The notes under the pieces are model-generated. The model searched no databases. It had not been told where the DNA came from and worked only from the letters and a program-made list of their open reading frames with translations. From contig CAUJEL010000139.1 of the NCBI GenBank assembly GCA_963169875.1, positions 1-55,176 of the forward strand: a stretch of DNA of 55,176 bases, written 5' to 3'. Shown one piece after another: positions 35,771-44,800 of the stretch (the stretch's first letter is position 1; every line of letters begins with the position of its first letter). The position numbers and the translations under genes were made by a program. Source of the DNA: Candidatus Zhuqueibacterota bacterium. Lineage in GTDB: Bacteria > Zhuqueibacterota > Zhuqueibacteria > Residuimicrobiales > Residuimicrobiaceae.

Positions 35771-37165
35771 ATGCAAATCAAAAAAGCCCTTTTAATCGTA
35801 TTATCCCTTTTTCTATCCAGTCAGGTTTCACTGTACGCCCAGGATAAGCTGGTGCTCACGGTGGAGCAGAGCGTTCAATATGCCCTGGAAAAAAATCCTG
35901 AACTCAGGGTGGCTGAAAAGGAAGTGGCCAAAGCCAGGGCCGGCGTCTGGGAAGCGACGTCCGGTCTCCTGCCGCAGATCAATGGCTATGCCAATTTGCA
36001 GCACGCCTGGGATATCCAACAGCAGACGATTCCAAATTTCCTCAAGCCGATGCTGGGACCGCTCGTGGATATGATCCCTGAATTGAAAGGCATGCCCGAC
36101 TATGTCACCATGTCTTTCGGACTTGAAAACACGCTGGTCTATGGGGCCACGCTGACGCAACCGCTTTTTTTGGGCGGAGCGGGCATCTCCGGTGTGCAGA
36201 TGGCCAGCGCCGGCAAGCGCGCCGCGGAACAGAATCTCGAATCGAAACGGCAAACCTTGATCTATCAGACGGCCAGCGCGTTCTACGCCTGCCTGTTGGC
36301 GCAGGAACTGGTGGCGGTTCAGGAAAAGGCGTTGAGCCAGGCCCAGGCCAATCTGGATGTGGTGGCTAAAAAATATGATGTGGGCGCCGCGTCCGGTTTT
36401 GATAAAATGCGCGCCGAGGTGGAAGTGGCCAATCTCAAACCGCAGGTGATCAGCGCCAGGAACAACCTTCAGACAGCCAGGACCGGTTTGCGCACCGTGC
36501 TCGGGCTGGAGCGCCAGACCGCGATCGAGGTGCAGGGCGCCCTGCGTTTTGAAGAAGATGAGTTCGGCAATCAGCCCCTTGACAGTTTTCTCAAATCGGC
36601 GCTGCAGGCGCGGCCGGAAATCCTCGTCATGAAGGAACAGCTGCAAATCAGCAATAAAGGCGTGGCTTTGGCGCGCAGCAACTTTATGCCCAAGCTCCTG
36701 TTTCAGACCGATTATTCCTATATGGCCATGAAGAATGATCTAAAATTTAACCAGAATGAGTTCAGCAAGGGATTCACTTCGGCCCTCAGTCTGCAGATTC
36801 CGCTGTTCACCAGTTTCAAGAACAGCAAGCAGTACCAGAAAGCCAGACTGGATCAAAAGATCATGATCGATACCGAGAAACAGGTATACGATGGCATCGT
36901 GGCGGACGCGGAGGTCAGTTACAATAAATTTCAGGAAGCGCGGCAGAAATACACCGCTGCTGTGGAATCGGTGGATCTGGCCCAGGAGGCACTGCGTCTG
37001 GCCAACCTGATGTACGCCGAAGGCGCCAATACCCAGCTCGATGTGCTCAGCTCGCAGCTGGCGCTGAATCAGGCGAGATTGAATTATGTTTCTTCCCTTT
37101 ATGAATATCAAATGGCACGCTACCAGATCCGCAAGGCGGTCGGCGGCTTGAAAAGTGTATTATAA
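35771..37165 (+). CDS. TolC-family outer-membrane efflux protein
   Basis: A 464-residue outer-membrane factor with signal peptide (MQIKKALLIVLSLFLSS...LYAQ). Two OEP repeats with long coiled-coil helices are visible: LTVEQSVQYALEKNPELRVAEKEVAKARAG... and the second half ARPEILVMKEQLQISNKGVALARSNFMPKL. It forms the trans-periplasmic exit duct of the pump. GGAGG 6-7 nt before the ATG at 35771 fixes the start over a GTG at 35759. Followed by the adaptor gene after 24 bp. Confidence 0.93.
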   Translation: MQIKKALLIVLSLFLSSQVSLYAQDKLVLTVEQSVQYALEKNPELRVAEKEVAKARAGVWEATSGLLPQINGYANLQHAWDIQQQTIPNFLKPMLGPLVDMIPELKGMPDYVTMSFGLENTLVYGATLTQPLFLGGAGISGVQMASAGKRAAEQNLESKRQTLIYQTASAFYACLLAQELVAVQEKALSQAQANLDVVAKKYDVGAASGFDKMRAEVEVANLKPQVISARNNLQTARTGLRTVLGLERQTAIEVQGALRFEEDEFGNQPLDSFLKSALQARPEILVMKEQLQISNKGVALARSNFMPKLLFQTDYSYMAMKNDLKFNQNEFSKGFTSALSLQIPLFTSFKNSKQYQKARLDQKIMIDTEKQVYDGIVADAEVSYNKFQEARQKYTAAVESVDLAQEALRLANLMYAEGANTQLDVLSSQLALNQARLNYVSSLYEYQMARYQIRKAVGGLKSVL

Positions 37166-37189
37166 TAGCAAATGCGAAGGAGATAGATC

Positions 37190-38320
37190 ATGCAACGTCG
37201 TTGGATTTTTCTTTTTCTGATTAGCAGTATGGCCCTATGGGGTTTCGGTTGCTCTGGCGGAAATTCCAAGGCCGATGAGCAAAATGCGACGATCCCGGTT
37301 GAAGTGATGACCGTGGCACTGGGGGATATCGAACAGTATTCGAGCTACAATGGTGACATCGAAGCGGAATACGAGGTCAAGGTATTTTCCAAGATTCCCG
37401 ACCGCATCGAAAAGTATTATGTCGATGAAGGCGGCTATGTCAAACAGGGCGCTCCCATCGCGCGCATTTTTGCGGCCACCATCGAACAGGGTGTGCGTCA
37501 GGCCGAAGCCGGTTTGGCTGCAGCCAGGGCTCAGGAAGCCAATGTCGCCGTCGAATATGAGCGCGCGCAAAAGCTCTTCAAGGAAAATGTCATGAGCAAG
37601 CAGCAGTTCGACCTGGTGCAGACACAGTACGAAGCTGCCAAGGCGGCTCTGGAACAGGCGCAGGCGGGATTGATCTCGGCCAAAAGCACCTTGAGTGATG
37701 CCACGGTGACCGCGCCGATTTCGGGCATCATCGGCAAGCGCTACTATGAGGCGGGTGACATGGCCAATCCCGCGTTGCCGCTGGTGACCGTGGTGCAGAT
37801 GGAGCGGGTTAAAATCACCTTCGATGCCACCGAAAATGATCTCGGCCGCCTCAAGGTCGGACAGACGGCCAAAATTCAGGTGCGCAGTTACGAGAATGAG
37901 ACATTCACCGGTCAGGTGCACAAGATCAGCCCGGTTCTGGATCCCATGACACGCATGGCTACGGTTGAGGTGCTGGTGAATAATCCGGACCGCCGGCTCA
38001 AACCGGGCATGTTCGCGCGGGTGAAAGTGATCACCGGTGAGCTGCATGATGTGATTGCCGTGCCGCGGCACGCCACGATTGAAAAAAATGTCCTGCAAAC
38101 CATGGGTAATGATGAGCAGGTTGAAACGAATTATCTTGTTTACGTCGTCGCCGATGGCAAGGTACAGCAGCGCAAGTTGGAAGTTTCCTATGTCAATCAC
38201 ATTCAGCTGGCGGTCAGCGGCGGCATTAAAGTCGGCGAGCAGCTCGTGATAACGGGACAGGCTGGTCTGCGCGAGGGCAGCACGGTTAAAGTCATCAACA
38301 AAGAGGAGGCGGCCCTATGA
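37190..38320 (+). CDS. RND efflux periplasmic adaptor lipoprotein
   Basis: A 376-residue membrane-fusion protein with a lipobox (WGFGC, Cys near residue 21), anchoring it to the inner membrane. The barrel-sandwich hybrid halves (EVKVFSKIPDRIEKYYVDEGGYVKQGAPI and SDATVTAPISGIIGKRYYEAGDM) flank a coiled-coil hairpin of about 70 residues. The beta-barrel and membrane-proximal domains follow (MTRMATVEVLVNNPDRRLKPGMFARV). It bridges the RND pump and TolC. Its stop overlaps the pump ATG by 4 nt. Confidence 0.94.
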   Translation: MQRRWIFLFLISSMALWGFGCSGGNSKADEQNATIPVEVMTVALGDIEQYSSYNGDIEAEYEVKVFSKIPDRIEKYYVDEGGYVKQGAPIARIFAATIEQGVRQAEAGLAAARAQEANVAVEYERAQKLFKENVMSKQQFDLVQTQYEAAKAALEQAQAGLISAKSTLSDATVTAPISGIIGKRYYEAGDMANPALPLVTVVQMERVKITFDATENDLGRLKVGQTAKIQVRSYENETFTGQVHKISPVLDPMTRMATVEVLVNNPDRRLKPGMFARVKVITGELHDVIAVPRHATIEKNVLQTMGNDEQVETNYLVYVVADGKVQQRKLEVSYVNHIQLAVSGGIKVGEQLVITGQAGLREGSTVKVINKEEAAL

Positions 38321-41300
38321 GGATAACCCAGGCTTCCATTAAAAATGGCGTGACTGCTGCCATGATCTATCTCATCGCCATTGGCTTTGGCCTTTTTTCG
38401 CTGGCGCGTCTCAATATCGATCTCTATCCCAAGCTCGAATTCCCGATGCTGGCCATCATCACCCAGTACACGGGCGTGGGGCCCAATGACCTGGAGACGG
38501 TCGTCACGCGGCCTCTCGAAGAGGTCGTCGCTTCGGTTGAAAACGTCAAGACGGTGAGTTCCACGTCGCAGCAGGGACTCTCCCTGGTGATGATGGAGTT
38601 CAACTGGGGCACGGACATGAATCAGGCTGAAATCGACGTGCGTAATAATCTCGAATTCATCCGCGACTATATGCCGGAGGATGCCAGCGAACCGATGGTA
38701 TTCGCCTTTGATATTTCGTCGCAGCCGATTCTCTATCTGACGCTCTCCTCCTCCAGTCTGACGCAGGCGGAGTTGCGTTATATCGCCGAACATGATCTGG
38801 AGCCCCGGCTGGAGCGCATCTCCGGCGTCGCGTCGGCGTCCACGATGGGCGGTATGAAGCGGGAGATCAAAATCTATGCGGATCCCATGCGCATGCGCGC
38901 CCATAACGTCTCCCTTGACCAGATCAAGGGTTCCCTGCTGGCGGCGAATCTGCAAATTCCTTCCGGCATGGTGGAGAACGAGAATCTGGAATTTTCCGTC
39001 AACACGGCGGGTCAATACACCAGCGTGGACCAGATCGCCAACACCAATGTGGCCAACTACAACGGCGCTATCATTCGCGTCAGCGATGTGGCGCGGGTGG
39101 AGGATGGTTTTTCCGAACAGAGGCAGCGCGTGTTGAACAACGGCAAACCCGCCGTGATGGTGATGGTACAGCGGCAATCGGACGCCAACTCCGTGACGGT
39201 CTGCCGCGAAGTGGCCAAACGCATGCCCACCATCGAAGCCGAATTGCCGACCGGCGTCAAGGTCGGCACGATGATGGATCTCTCCAAATTTATCACCCAG
39301 TCCATGTCGAATCTGGGAAATACAGCCTGGCAGGCCATTCTCCTGACTTTTCTCGTGCTGCTGTTCTTCCTGATGAACATGCGCAGCGCGCTCATCGTGG
39401 CCGTTTCAATCCCGGTATCGATGATCACAACCTTTGCGGTCATGGATCAGGCGGGATTGACGTTGAACATCATTTCCATGGCCGGTTTGGCGCTGGCCAT
39501 CGGCATGCTGGTCGACAACTCGATCGTGGTGCTGGAGTCCATTTTCCGGCATCATGAAGAAGGCAAGGAAAAACTGGTGGATGCGGCCAATAACGGCGCC
39601 GGGGAAGTGGCCATGGCGGTCACCGCCTCCACGTTGACGACCGTGGTGGTTTTCGTGCCAGTGCTGTTTGTGCCGGGTATGGCGGGCATGCTTTTCCGCG
39701 ACATGGTGATCACCATCTGTTTTTCGCTCACCATCTCCCTGATCGTGTCGCTGACGCTCGTCCCGCTGCTGGCTTCGCGGATTTTGCGGCTGCAGAAAAA
39801 CCTCAATCCCAACGGTTTGGCCATGCGCAGCAAAGGCCTTGTCTCTGCGTGGCTGACCGATTTGCATGCGTTTTATGGCCGCGCCCTGAGATGGGCCCTG
39901 GCCCACAAAAAGACGGTGCTGGCGACCACGTTTGTGGCTTTTGTCCTTTCCCTGGCGTCGTTGATTCTATCGGGCGGTGATTTCATGCCGAGAACCGACC
40001 AGGGTTTTGTCGTCATGTCCGTGGACCGCTCGCCGGGCACGAGCCTGGAGGCCATGGATAAAAGCATGGCGGAATTGAATCAGATCATCACCGAAAAGGT
40101 GCCTGAGGCGGAAAATATCTACGCCAACTATGGTCAGGGCGAAGGCATTATGTCGCTTTTCTCATCGCGCAACTCTTCAGAAGGCGATGTGACCATTCGT
40201 CTCAAGGATCTCAAAGACCGCGATCGCAGCATGTTCGAAATCCAGGATGCGCTGCGCGACGACATCAAATCGATCCCGGATGCGGATATCAAGTTTTCGG
40301 ATCGCGGTGAGCAACTCTTCAGCGGCAGCGATATCACGGTCAAGATTTTTGGTCATGATCTGCAGAAATCCGAAGCCATTGCCAATGAGCTGCAGACCAA
40401 AATCGAAATAATTGAAGGCGTCGCTTCGGTCACTTCGAGCATCCGTAAAGCCACACCGGAATTGCGCATCGAACTGGACCGGCAGCGCATAGCGGACCTG
40501 GGCCTCAGTACGGCCCAGATCGGACAAGTCGTCAGCACCAGCATTCTCGGCACCGTGGTCACCCAGTTCCGGGATGGCGGCGATGAATATGATATCCGGC
40601 TGCAGCTTGATAAAAAGGCGCGCACCAGCAAAGAGGATCTGGAGAATATCCTGATCATGACGCCGACCGGCGCACAGGTTCCTTTGCGGGCGCTGGCCAC
40701 CATCGAATACACCAAGGCGCCGCGCGAAATATTGCGCGAAGATCAGGAACGCATCGTCACGTTAAATCTGGATGTGTCCGGCCGCGATTTGCGCAGTGTG
40801 ACCGCGGATGTCAACAAGGCGATCAAGCAAGTTGCACTGCCCAGAGATTATCGCGTCGATATCGGCGGTGCCGCCGAAGACCAGCAAGAATCGTTCATGT
40901 ACCTCGGTCTCGCCTTTTTGGTGGCCATTCTTCTCACCTACATGGTCATGGCGTCGCAGTTCGAATCGCTGGTGGATCCGTTTACCATTCTTATTACGGT
41001 GCCCCTGTCGGTGATCGGGGTGGCTCTTGGACTCCTGGTGACGGGCACGGACCTGAGTGTGATGGCCCTGGTTGGCGTTGTCATGCTCGTGGGTATCGTG
41101 GTCAATAACGGCATCGTGCTGGTGGATAAAATCAACCAGCTGCGCCGCTCAGGCATCGAACTGCTCCCGGCCATCTATGAGGCCGGACGCGTGCGCATGC
41201 GGCCGGTGCTGATGACTGCGCTGACCACCATCCTCAGCATGCTGCCGCTCGCCCTGGGTTTGGGAGAGAGCGGGGAAACCTGGGCGCCCATGGCGCGCTC

Positions 41301-41457
41301 GGTCATGGGCGGCATGACTGTCGCCAGTGTTCTGACGTTGATCGTTGTACCGATCATCTATTACTATATGGAAGCCATCGGCCAGCGTGCCAACCGTTTC
41401 CGCAAGGAGCGGGAACATCGCCGCCTCGAAAAGGGTCTTGTTCACGAAGAAGTATAA
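38317..41457 (+). CDS. RND efflux pump permease, HAE1-type
   Basis: A 1046-residue inner-membrane pump of the AcrB/MexB superfamily with the usual 12-helix, two-porter-loop layout. TM4 carries the proton-relay acid in LAIGMLVDNSIVVLESIFRH. SVENVKTVSSTSQQGLSLVMMEF and the second-half repeat MALVGVVMLVGIVVNNGIVLVDKIN are typical. Length is normal. It exports hydrophobic compounds by proton antiport with the adaptor and TolC partner upstream; substrates cannot be read from sequence. A strong terminator follows. Confidence 0.95.
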   Translation: MRITQASIKNGVTAAMIYLIAIGFGLFSLARLNIDLYPKLEFPMLAIITQYTGVGPNDLETVVTRPLEEVVASVENVKTVSSTSQQGLSLVMMEFNWGTDMNQAEIDVRNNLEFIRDYMPEDASEPMVFAFDISSQPILYLTLSSSSLTQAELRYIAEHDLEPRLERISGVASASTMGGMKREIKIYADPMRMRAHNVSLDQIKGSLLAANLQIPSGMVENENLEFSVNTAGQYTSVDQIANTNVANYNGAIIRVSDVARVEDGFSEQRQRVLNNGKPAVMVMVQRQSDANSVTVCREVAKRMPTIEAELPTGVKVGTMMDLSKFITQSMSNLGNTAWQAILLTFLVLLFFLMNMRSALIVAVSIPVSMITTFAVMDQAGLTLNIISMAGLALAIGMLVDNSIVVLESIFRHHEEGKEKLVDAANNGAGEVAMAVTASTLTTVVVFVPVLFVPGMAGMLFRDMVITICFSLTISLIVSLTLVPLLASRILRLQKNLNPNGLAMRSKGLVSAWLTDLHAFYGRALRWALAHKKTVLATTFVAFVLSLASLILSGGDFMPRTDQGFVVMSVDRSPGTSLEAMDKSMAELNQIITEKVPEAENIYANYGQGEGIMSLFSSRNSSEGDVTIRLKDLKDRDRSMFEIQDALRDDIKSIPDADIKFSDRGEQLFSGSDITVKIFGHDLQKSEAIANELQTKIEIIEGVASVTSSIRKATPELRIELDRQRIADLGLSTAQIGQVVSTSILGTVVTQFRDGGDEYDIRLQLDKKARTSKEDLENILIMTPTGAQVPLRALATIEYTKAPREILREDQERIVTLNLDVSGRDLRSVTADVNKAIKQVALPRDYRVDIGGAAEDQQESFMYLGLAFLVAILLTYMVMASQFESLVDPFTILITVPLSVIGVALGLLVTGTDLSVMALVGVVMLVGIVVNNGIVLVDKINQLRRSGIELLPAIYEAGRVRMRPVLMTALTTILSMLPLALGLGESGETWAPMARSVMGGMTVASVLTLIVVPIIYYYMEAIGQRANRFRKEREHRRLEKGLVHEEV

Positions 41458-41468
41458 TTTGCCACATC

Positions 41469-41501
41469 AAGGGCCGCATCCATGGATGCGGCCCTTTTTT
41501 T
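41469..41501 (+). terminator. Rho-independent terminator of the efflux operon
   Basis: A 24-bp perfect palindrome (GGGCCGCATCCA mirrored, 41471-41494) followed by seven T, 11 bp after the pump stop codon. Confidence 0.95.
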
Positions 41502-41542
41502 ATGGGATTTGCTTTTTGGTTTTTTTTGTCTATTTTTAATAA

Positions 41543-41680
41543 CCTGAATTATTCACCAGCGAAGACGCAGAGATGCGCAAGGAAAAGATAAACGGTGAAA
41601 TAGCATCGATAGCAACTTTAAGGCTGCGATGGAATTCATATAAAAAATCGCTTAATAATCCCAACAAAATATCTCGGCGG
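41543..41680 (+). repeat. 138-bp dispersed intergenic element, copy B
   Basis: Same length and ends as 16630-16767 (CCTGAATTATTCACC to CTCGGCGG), about 70% identical in an ungapped alignment. It lies in the 362-bp gap between the efflux terminator and the helicase gene. No frame is shared between the copies, so it is not protein-coding. Confidence 0.75.
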
Positions 41681-41762
41681 CCACAGCGTGCCGGGTGGTT
41701 TATAAATATAACAGGATTAACGGGGCATCCAATAAATTGATGAAGTTAGGTTTGTCTTTTCT

Positions 41763-41789
41763 GGTTCCCAATCTCCGGCTCGGGAACGA
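41763..41789. repeat. GTTCCC/GGGAAC palindromic repeat
   Basis: GTTCCC (41764-41769) and GGGAAC (41782-41787) enclose CAATCTCCGGCTC-type sequence. This resembles the very common small palindromic repeat (GTTCCCAAnCTCCnnnTTGGGAAC form) found scattered in many unrelated bacteria. A half copy, TTTGGGAACGA, is near 19810. Confidence 0.6.
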
Positions 41790-41819
41790 GTAAATCCCAG
41801 ATGAAGTCTAGGAGTATTG

Positions 41820-44800
41820 ATGAGCATCGATCTGTTCCATCCCCTGGTTTCAAACTGGTTTGAAAAGCGTTTTGCCACAGCGAGTCCGCCGCAGCTTCAG
41901 GGCTGGCCGGCCATCGCGGACGGGCAAAACACCCTCATCCTGGCCCCCACAGGTTCCGGAAAAACGCTGGCCGCTTTTCTCTGGTGCATCGATGAACTGC
42001 TGCGCTTGGGCATGGACCGCGATGCCAAAGAGTTCGAACGCAATCTCCACGGGATTCACACGCTCTATATTTCTCCCCTCAAAGCGCTCAATAATGATAT
42101 ACATCGCAACCTGAAAGAGCCGCTCGCCGGTATCCACGCTGAGGCGGAAGCCGCGGGCACGCCGGCGCCGCTTGTTCGCGTTCAGGTGCGCACCGGCGAC
42201 ACGCCGGCCTCGGAGCGCGCGGCCATGCTGCGTAAGCCGCCTCATATCCTCATCACCACACCGGAATCCCTTTTCTTGCTGCTCACCTCCGTCAAAGGCC
42301 GCGAACTCTTTCGCAACTTGCGTTACGTCATCATTGATGAAATCCACAACATCAGCGCGAACAAGCGCGGTGTTCACCTCTCCCTCTCGCTGGAACGGCT
42401 CGAAGTGCTGTGTCACAAATCCCCGGTGCGCATCGGCTTGTCGGCGACCCAGAAGCCCCTGGAACGCATCGCTGCTTTTCTGGCCGGGCAAACCAGGGCA
42501 GATGATGGCAACTGGCACCCCCGGCCGGTCACCATTGTCGATTGCGGGCAGCGCAAGGATCTGGATGTGCGCGTCATCGCCCCGGTTGCGGATTACAGCG
42601 AGCTGCCGGAAGCCTCGGTCTGGCCCGCGGTGTACCAGAAACTCTACGAATTGATTCGCAGTCATCGCACCACGCTGATTTTTGCCAACATGCGGGCGCA
42701 GACGGAAAAGATCGCGCGGCAGCTGAACGAAATGCACAGCCGCCAGGTCAACACACCGGATGCGATCATCGCCTTGGCGCATCACGGCAGTCTGTCGAAA
42801 GAGACCCGCTTCGACATTGAAAACCGCCTCAAGTCCGGGGACATCCCGGCCGTGGTCGCGACCGCGTCCCTCGAACTGGGCATCGATATCGGCAGCATCG
42901 ATCTGGTGGTGCAGCTGGAGGCGCCGCGCTCCGTGGCGAGCGCACTACAGCGCGTCGGCCGCAGCGGCCACCTGCTGAGCGCAACCAGCAAGGGACGCAT
43001 TATCCCGCTCTATTCAGCCGACCTGGACGACTGTGTGGCCACGACGCTGGCCATGCATGCGGGCGAGATCGAGGAAACGCGCATTCCCGAGAATTGCCTG
43101 GATGTATTGGCGCAGCAGATCGTCGCTGAGGTGGCGATGCAGCCCCAGGACCGCCAACAACTTTATCTGCGCCTGCGCGGCAGTTATTGTTACCGTCTGC
43201 TCCCGGAAGATGTTTTCAATCAGGTCGTGGAGATGTTGAGCGGGTCTTATGCGCAGCGTGATCTCAAGGCGCTGGCGCCGCGCTTGACCTGGGACCGGGT
43301 CAATGACCAGCTCATTGCCCGCCATGGCAGCCGCATGCTGGCGGTTATGAATATGGGCACCATCCCGGATCGGGCTTATTACGGCGTCTATCTTCAGGAC
43401 AGCAAGACCCGGTTGGGCGAAGTGGAGGAAGAATTCGTCTTTGAGTCACGCGTCGGCGATCATTTCTTCCTCGGCAACAACGAGTGGCGCATTCTGGCCA
43501 TCGACAGGAATCAGATCACCGTGGCGCCCATTGAAGCGCAAAAACCGCGCGCCCCCTTCTGGAAAGGGGAGTCGCTGTTTCGCGATCTCGGCACCAGCCA
43601 GCACATCGGTCGATTCCGCCGCGGTTTCCTCGAACAAGGAACTGCCTGGCCTGCGGACATGGACAAAAAAATGGCTGAAGAAGCCATCTGGCAGAATCTG
43701 CGCCACTATTTATCGCGGCAGCATGCCCATTGCGACGGGCTGGCGACAGACCGGCAGTTTGTCGTGGAAACTTTTACGGACTCGGGCGGTCAACCCTACC
43801 TGGTCATGCATGCACCACTGGGGGCGCGCATCACTGGATTGTGGGCGATCGGCCTGGCGTCTGTCCTGCAGCAGCATGGCATCGAAGTCCAGTATGCGTT
43901 TGATGATGATTGCGTGGTGCTGCGGCTTCCGGAATCATGCGAATGGCCTGAATTTGATGCGCTCTTTGCTTTATCCGTCGAGGTGTTCGAAGGATTTTTG
44001 CGCAACGCGCTGATCTCCACACCGCTCTTTTCGGTTCGCTTTCGCCACAACGCGGCGAGAGCCCTGCTGTTGCCGCGATCCCGACCCCACAAACGCATTC
44101 CGCTATGGCTGCAGCGATTGCGCGCCGCGGATCTGCTGCAGTCCGTTCGCGATAGCGGCGACTTTCCCATTCTCCTGGAAACCTACCGGGATTGCCTGCA
44201 GGATCTCTTTGACTGGCCGGGCTTGCGTCAAGTCCTGCAGCAGATTAATGATAAAGAGATTTCCCTGCATACCTGCAGGACCCCTTCGCCCTCTCCCATG
44301 GCCGCCGGGGTGTTGTTCCGGTTTGTCTCCAACAATATGTACGAGTACGACCGCTCGCGCCTGCCCGGCCAGGCGGCATCGGTCAGCAGTGAACTTTTGG
44401 CGGAGATACTCTCCCGCGAGACCATACCCGCCATCGTCACCGCAGAAATGGTGGCGGAGGCGGAGGCCCGCTGGCAGCATACGGATCCCGCCTTTCGCGC
44501 GCGTGATGCCGAAGACCTTTACGCCCTGCTGCAAAAACTGGGACCGTTGCATGATGCAGAGCTGAATGTGCGCTGCCAGAAAAATCCACAAGCCTGGTTA
44601 CAATCCCTGGCGGACGCTGGACGGATCGTGTATGATGAATCAGGCCAGGCGTGGCGGGTTGTTGGGGGGGATTTTGTGGACGCAGGCACAACCCCGGAAC
44701 AGCACCTCGAGGAGAAGGTGTTGCGCTTCCTGCGGCCGCGCGGGCCGCAAACCCTGCGCCAGATTGCAGAGGCATTGGACACAACCCCGGAAAGCATACA

